Shown here: in pieces, positions 63,290 through 64,000 of the stretch
Layout: every line of letters begins with the position of its first letter
Numbering within the stretch: the first letter of the stretch is position 1
Origin: Lachnospiraceae bacterium
GTDB lineage: Bacteria; Bacillota; Clostridia; Lachnospirales; Lachnospiraceae
DNA: 64,000 nt
Assembly (NCBI GenBank): GCA_017470985.1
Contig: JAFUXA010000011.1
Coordinates: forward strand, 62,001 to 126,000
Reading direction: 5' to 3'
Notes under the pieces: generated by a model
What the model saw: the letters and a program-made list of their open reading frames with translations, nothing else
What the model was told of the DNA's origin: nothing
Databases searched by the model: none
Program-made: the position numbers and the translations under genes

Positions 63290-64000
63290 ATGAGCTTAAT
63301 AGAGAAAATATTCGGTACACATAGCGAACATGAGTTAAAGAGAATCTATCCTATTGTGGACCAGGTTGAAGCATTAAGCGTGGAGATGGGTAAACTTAGT
63401 GATGATGAGTTGAGAGCCCAGACAGATAAATTCAAAGAGAGATTGGCACAGGGAGAGACTTTGGATGATTTGCTTCCAGAAGCATATGCAACTGTAAGGG
63501 AAGCAGCCAAGCGTGTTCTTGGAATGGAACACTTCCGGGTTCAGATTATCGGTGGTATCATTTTGCACCAGGGAAGAATCGCAGAGATGAAAACCGGTGA
63601 AGGAAAGACTCTTGTATCTACATTACCGGCTTACTTGAATGCTTTGGAAGGCAAAGGGGTGCATATTGTCACTGTAAATGATTACCTGGCAAAGCGTGAT
63701 GCTGAATGGATGGGTCAGGTTCATGAATTCCTGGGACTGAAAGTTGGATGTGTATTAAATAGCATGACTCGCGAGGAACGTCAGGAAGCATATGGATGCG
63801 ATATTACATATATTACCAACAATGAGTTGGGCTTTGATTATCTGAGAGATAACATGGTTGTTCGCAAGGAAGATTTAGTTCAGCGCGGACTTCATTATTG
63901 TATTATTGATGAGGTGGATTCAGTTCTTATTGATGAGGCCAGAACACCTCTTATTATTTCAGGTCAGAGTGGCAAGTCAACCAAGCTTTATGAGTTGTGT
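63290..64000 (+). CDS. secA: Preprotein translocase ATPase SecA (5' part)
   Basis: The first 237 codons, open at the right edge. [18 protein letters not shown] at the start, Walker A region [28 protein letters not shown], and [21 protein letters not shown], all SecA hallmarks. ATPase motor of the Sec pathway. AAGGAG precedes the ATG at 63290. Probably co-transcribed with the GGDEF gene. Confidence 0.96.
   Translation, partial: MSLIEKIFGTHSEHELKRIYPIVDQVEALSVEMGKLSDDELRAQTDKFKERLAQGETLDDLLPEAYATVREAAKRVLGMEHFRVQIIGGIILHQGRIAEMKTGEGKTLVSTLPAYLNALEGKGVHIVTVNDYLAKRDAEWMGQVHEFLGLKVGCVLNSMTREERQEAYGCDITYITNNELGFDYLRDNMVVRKEDLVQRGLHYCIIDEVDSVLIDEARTPLIISGQSGKSTKLYELC

Overview
The window reads as a chromosomal segment of a low-GC, Gram-positive anaerobe of the Clostridia, most likely a member of Lachnospiraceae (Butyrivibrio/Pseudobutyrivibrio/Roseburia-like). 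This rests on gene content (Clostridia-type Tad pilus locus with an Flp1-like pilin and DUF5702/DUF6382-type proteins, GlgC plus GlgD, SpoVG, Veg, a long-form Prs, a separate FchA beside FolD, class B sortase, A-type flavoprotein), on strong GGAGG-type ribosome binding sites and on AT-rich intergenic DNA. The genus is not resolved. I saw no rRNA, tRNA, CRISPR array, prophage or insertion sequence.

Layout. 1-7832: a compact Tad/Flp pilus operon, cut at the left edge, with a short prepilin and a prepilin peptidase, ending in an FHA protein. 7897-12694: a flavodoxin-like/SCP2 protein, a HIT protein, a rhomboid protease, a 50-residue zinc-ribbon protein, a Hpt-REC-HD-GYP regulator and a YhhN-like membrane protein. 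12798-15717 (minus): thiT under a TPP riboswitch, then an LTA-synthase-like enzyme, divergent from an 848-residue membrane-anchored protein (15839-18385) that ends in what looks like an inactive C39-like domain. 18520-21901: GntR/ABC ATPase/permease module. 21997-26876 (minus): prs, a DnaC/DnaI-like helicase loader and a DnaD-like protein behind a cluster of DnaA boxes, then murC. 27181-29874: glgC, glgD, spoVG. 29947-37040: radical SAM protein, EAL phosphodiesterase, pgi, small membrane protein, plsC, veg. 37411-47719: a surface module of a 2608-residue repeat protein, a class B sortase and an LRR protein with a non-canonical sorting signal. 47872-52542: fchA-folD, aldose 1-epimerase and a cytoplasmic GH43 enzyme behind an attenuator-like leader. 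52684-64000: trkA-trkH, methyltransferase, exported EEP-family protein, flavodiiron protein, Na/Pi cotransporter, a sugar-sensor-like GGDEF protein and the 5' part of secA.

How it fits together. The window is rich in cell-surface functions (Tad pilus, giant repeat protein plus sortase, LTA-synthase-like enzyme) and carries one representative of each main c-di-GMP enzyme class (HD-GYP, EAL, GGDEF). Carbon storage and central sugar metabolism are represented by glgC/glgD, pgi, galM and GH43. The observations I rate highest are: a FolD whose cyclohydrolase residues (Lys and Gln) are both replaced while a separate FchA lies directly upstream; the class B sortase paired with a TPSTADG-type sorting signal; the C39-like pseudoenzyme; the DnaA-box cluster ahead of the helicase-loader genes; a candidate new cis-regulatory RNA before the GH43 gene; and accessory domains grafted on to TadC and TadE. 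I did not find a clearly new multi-gene defence or biosynthetic system.
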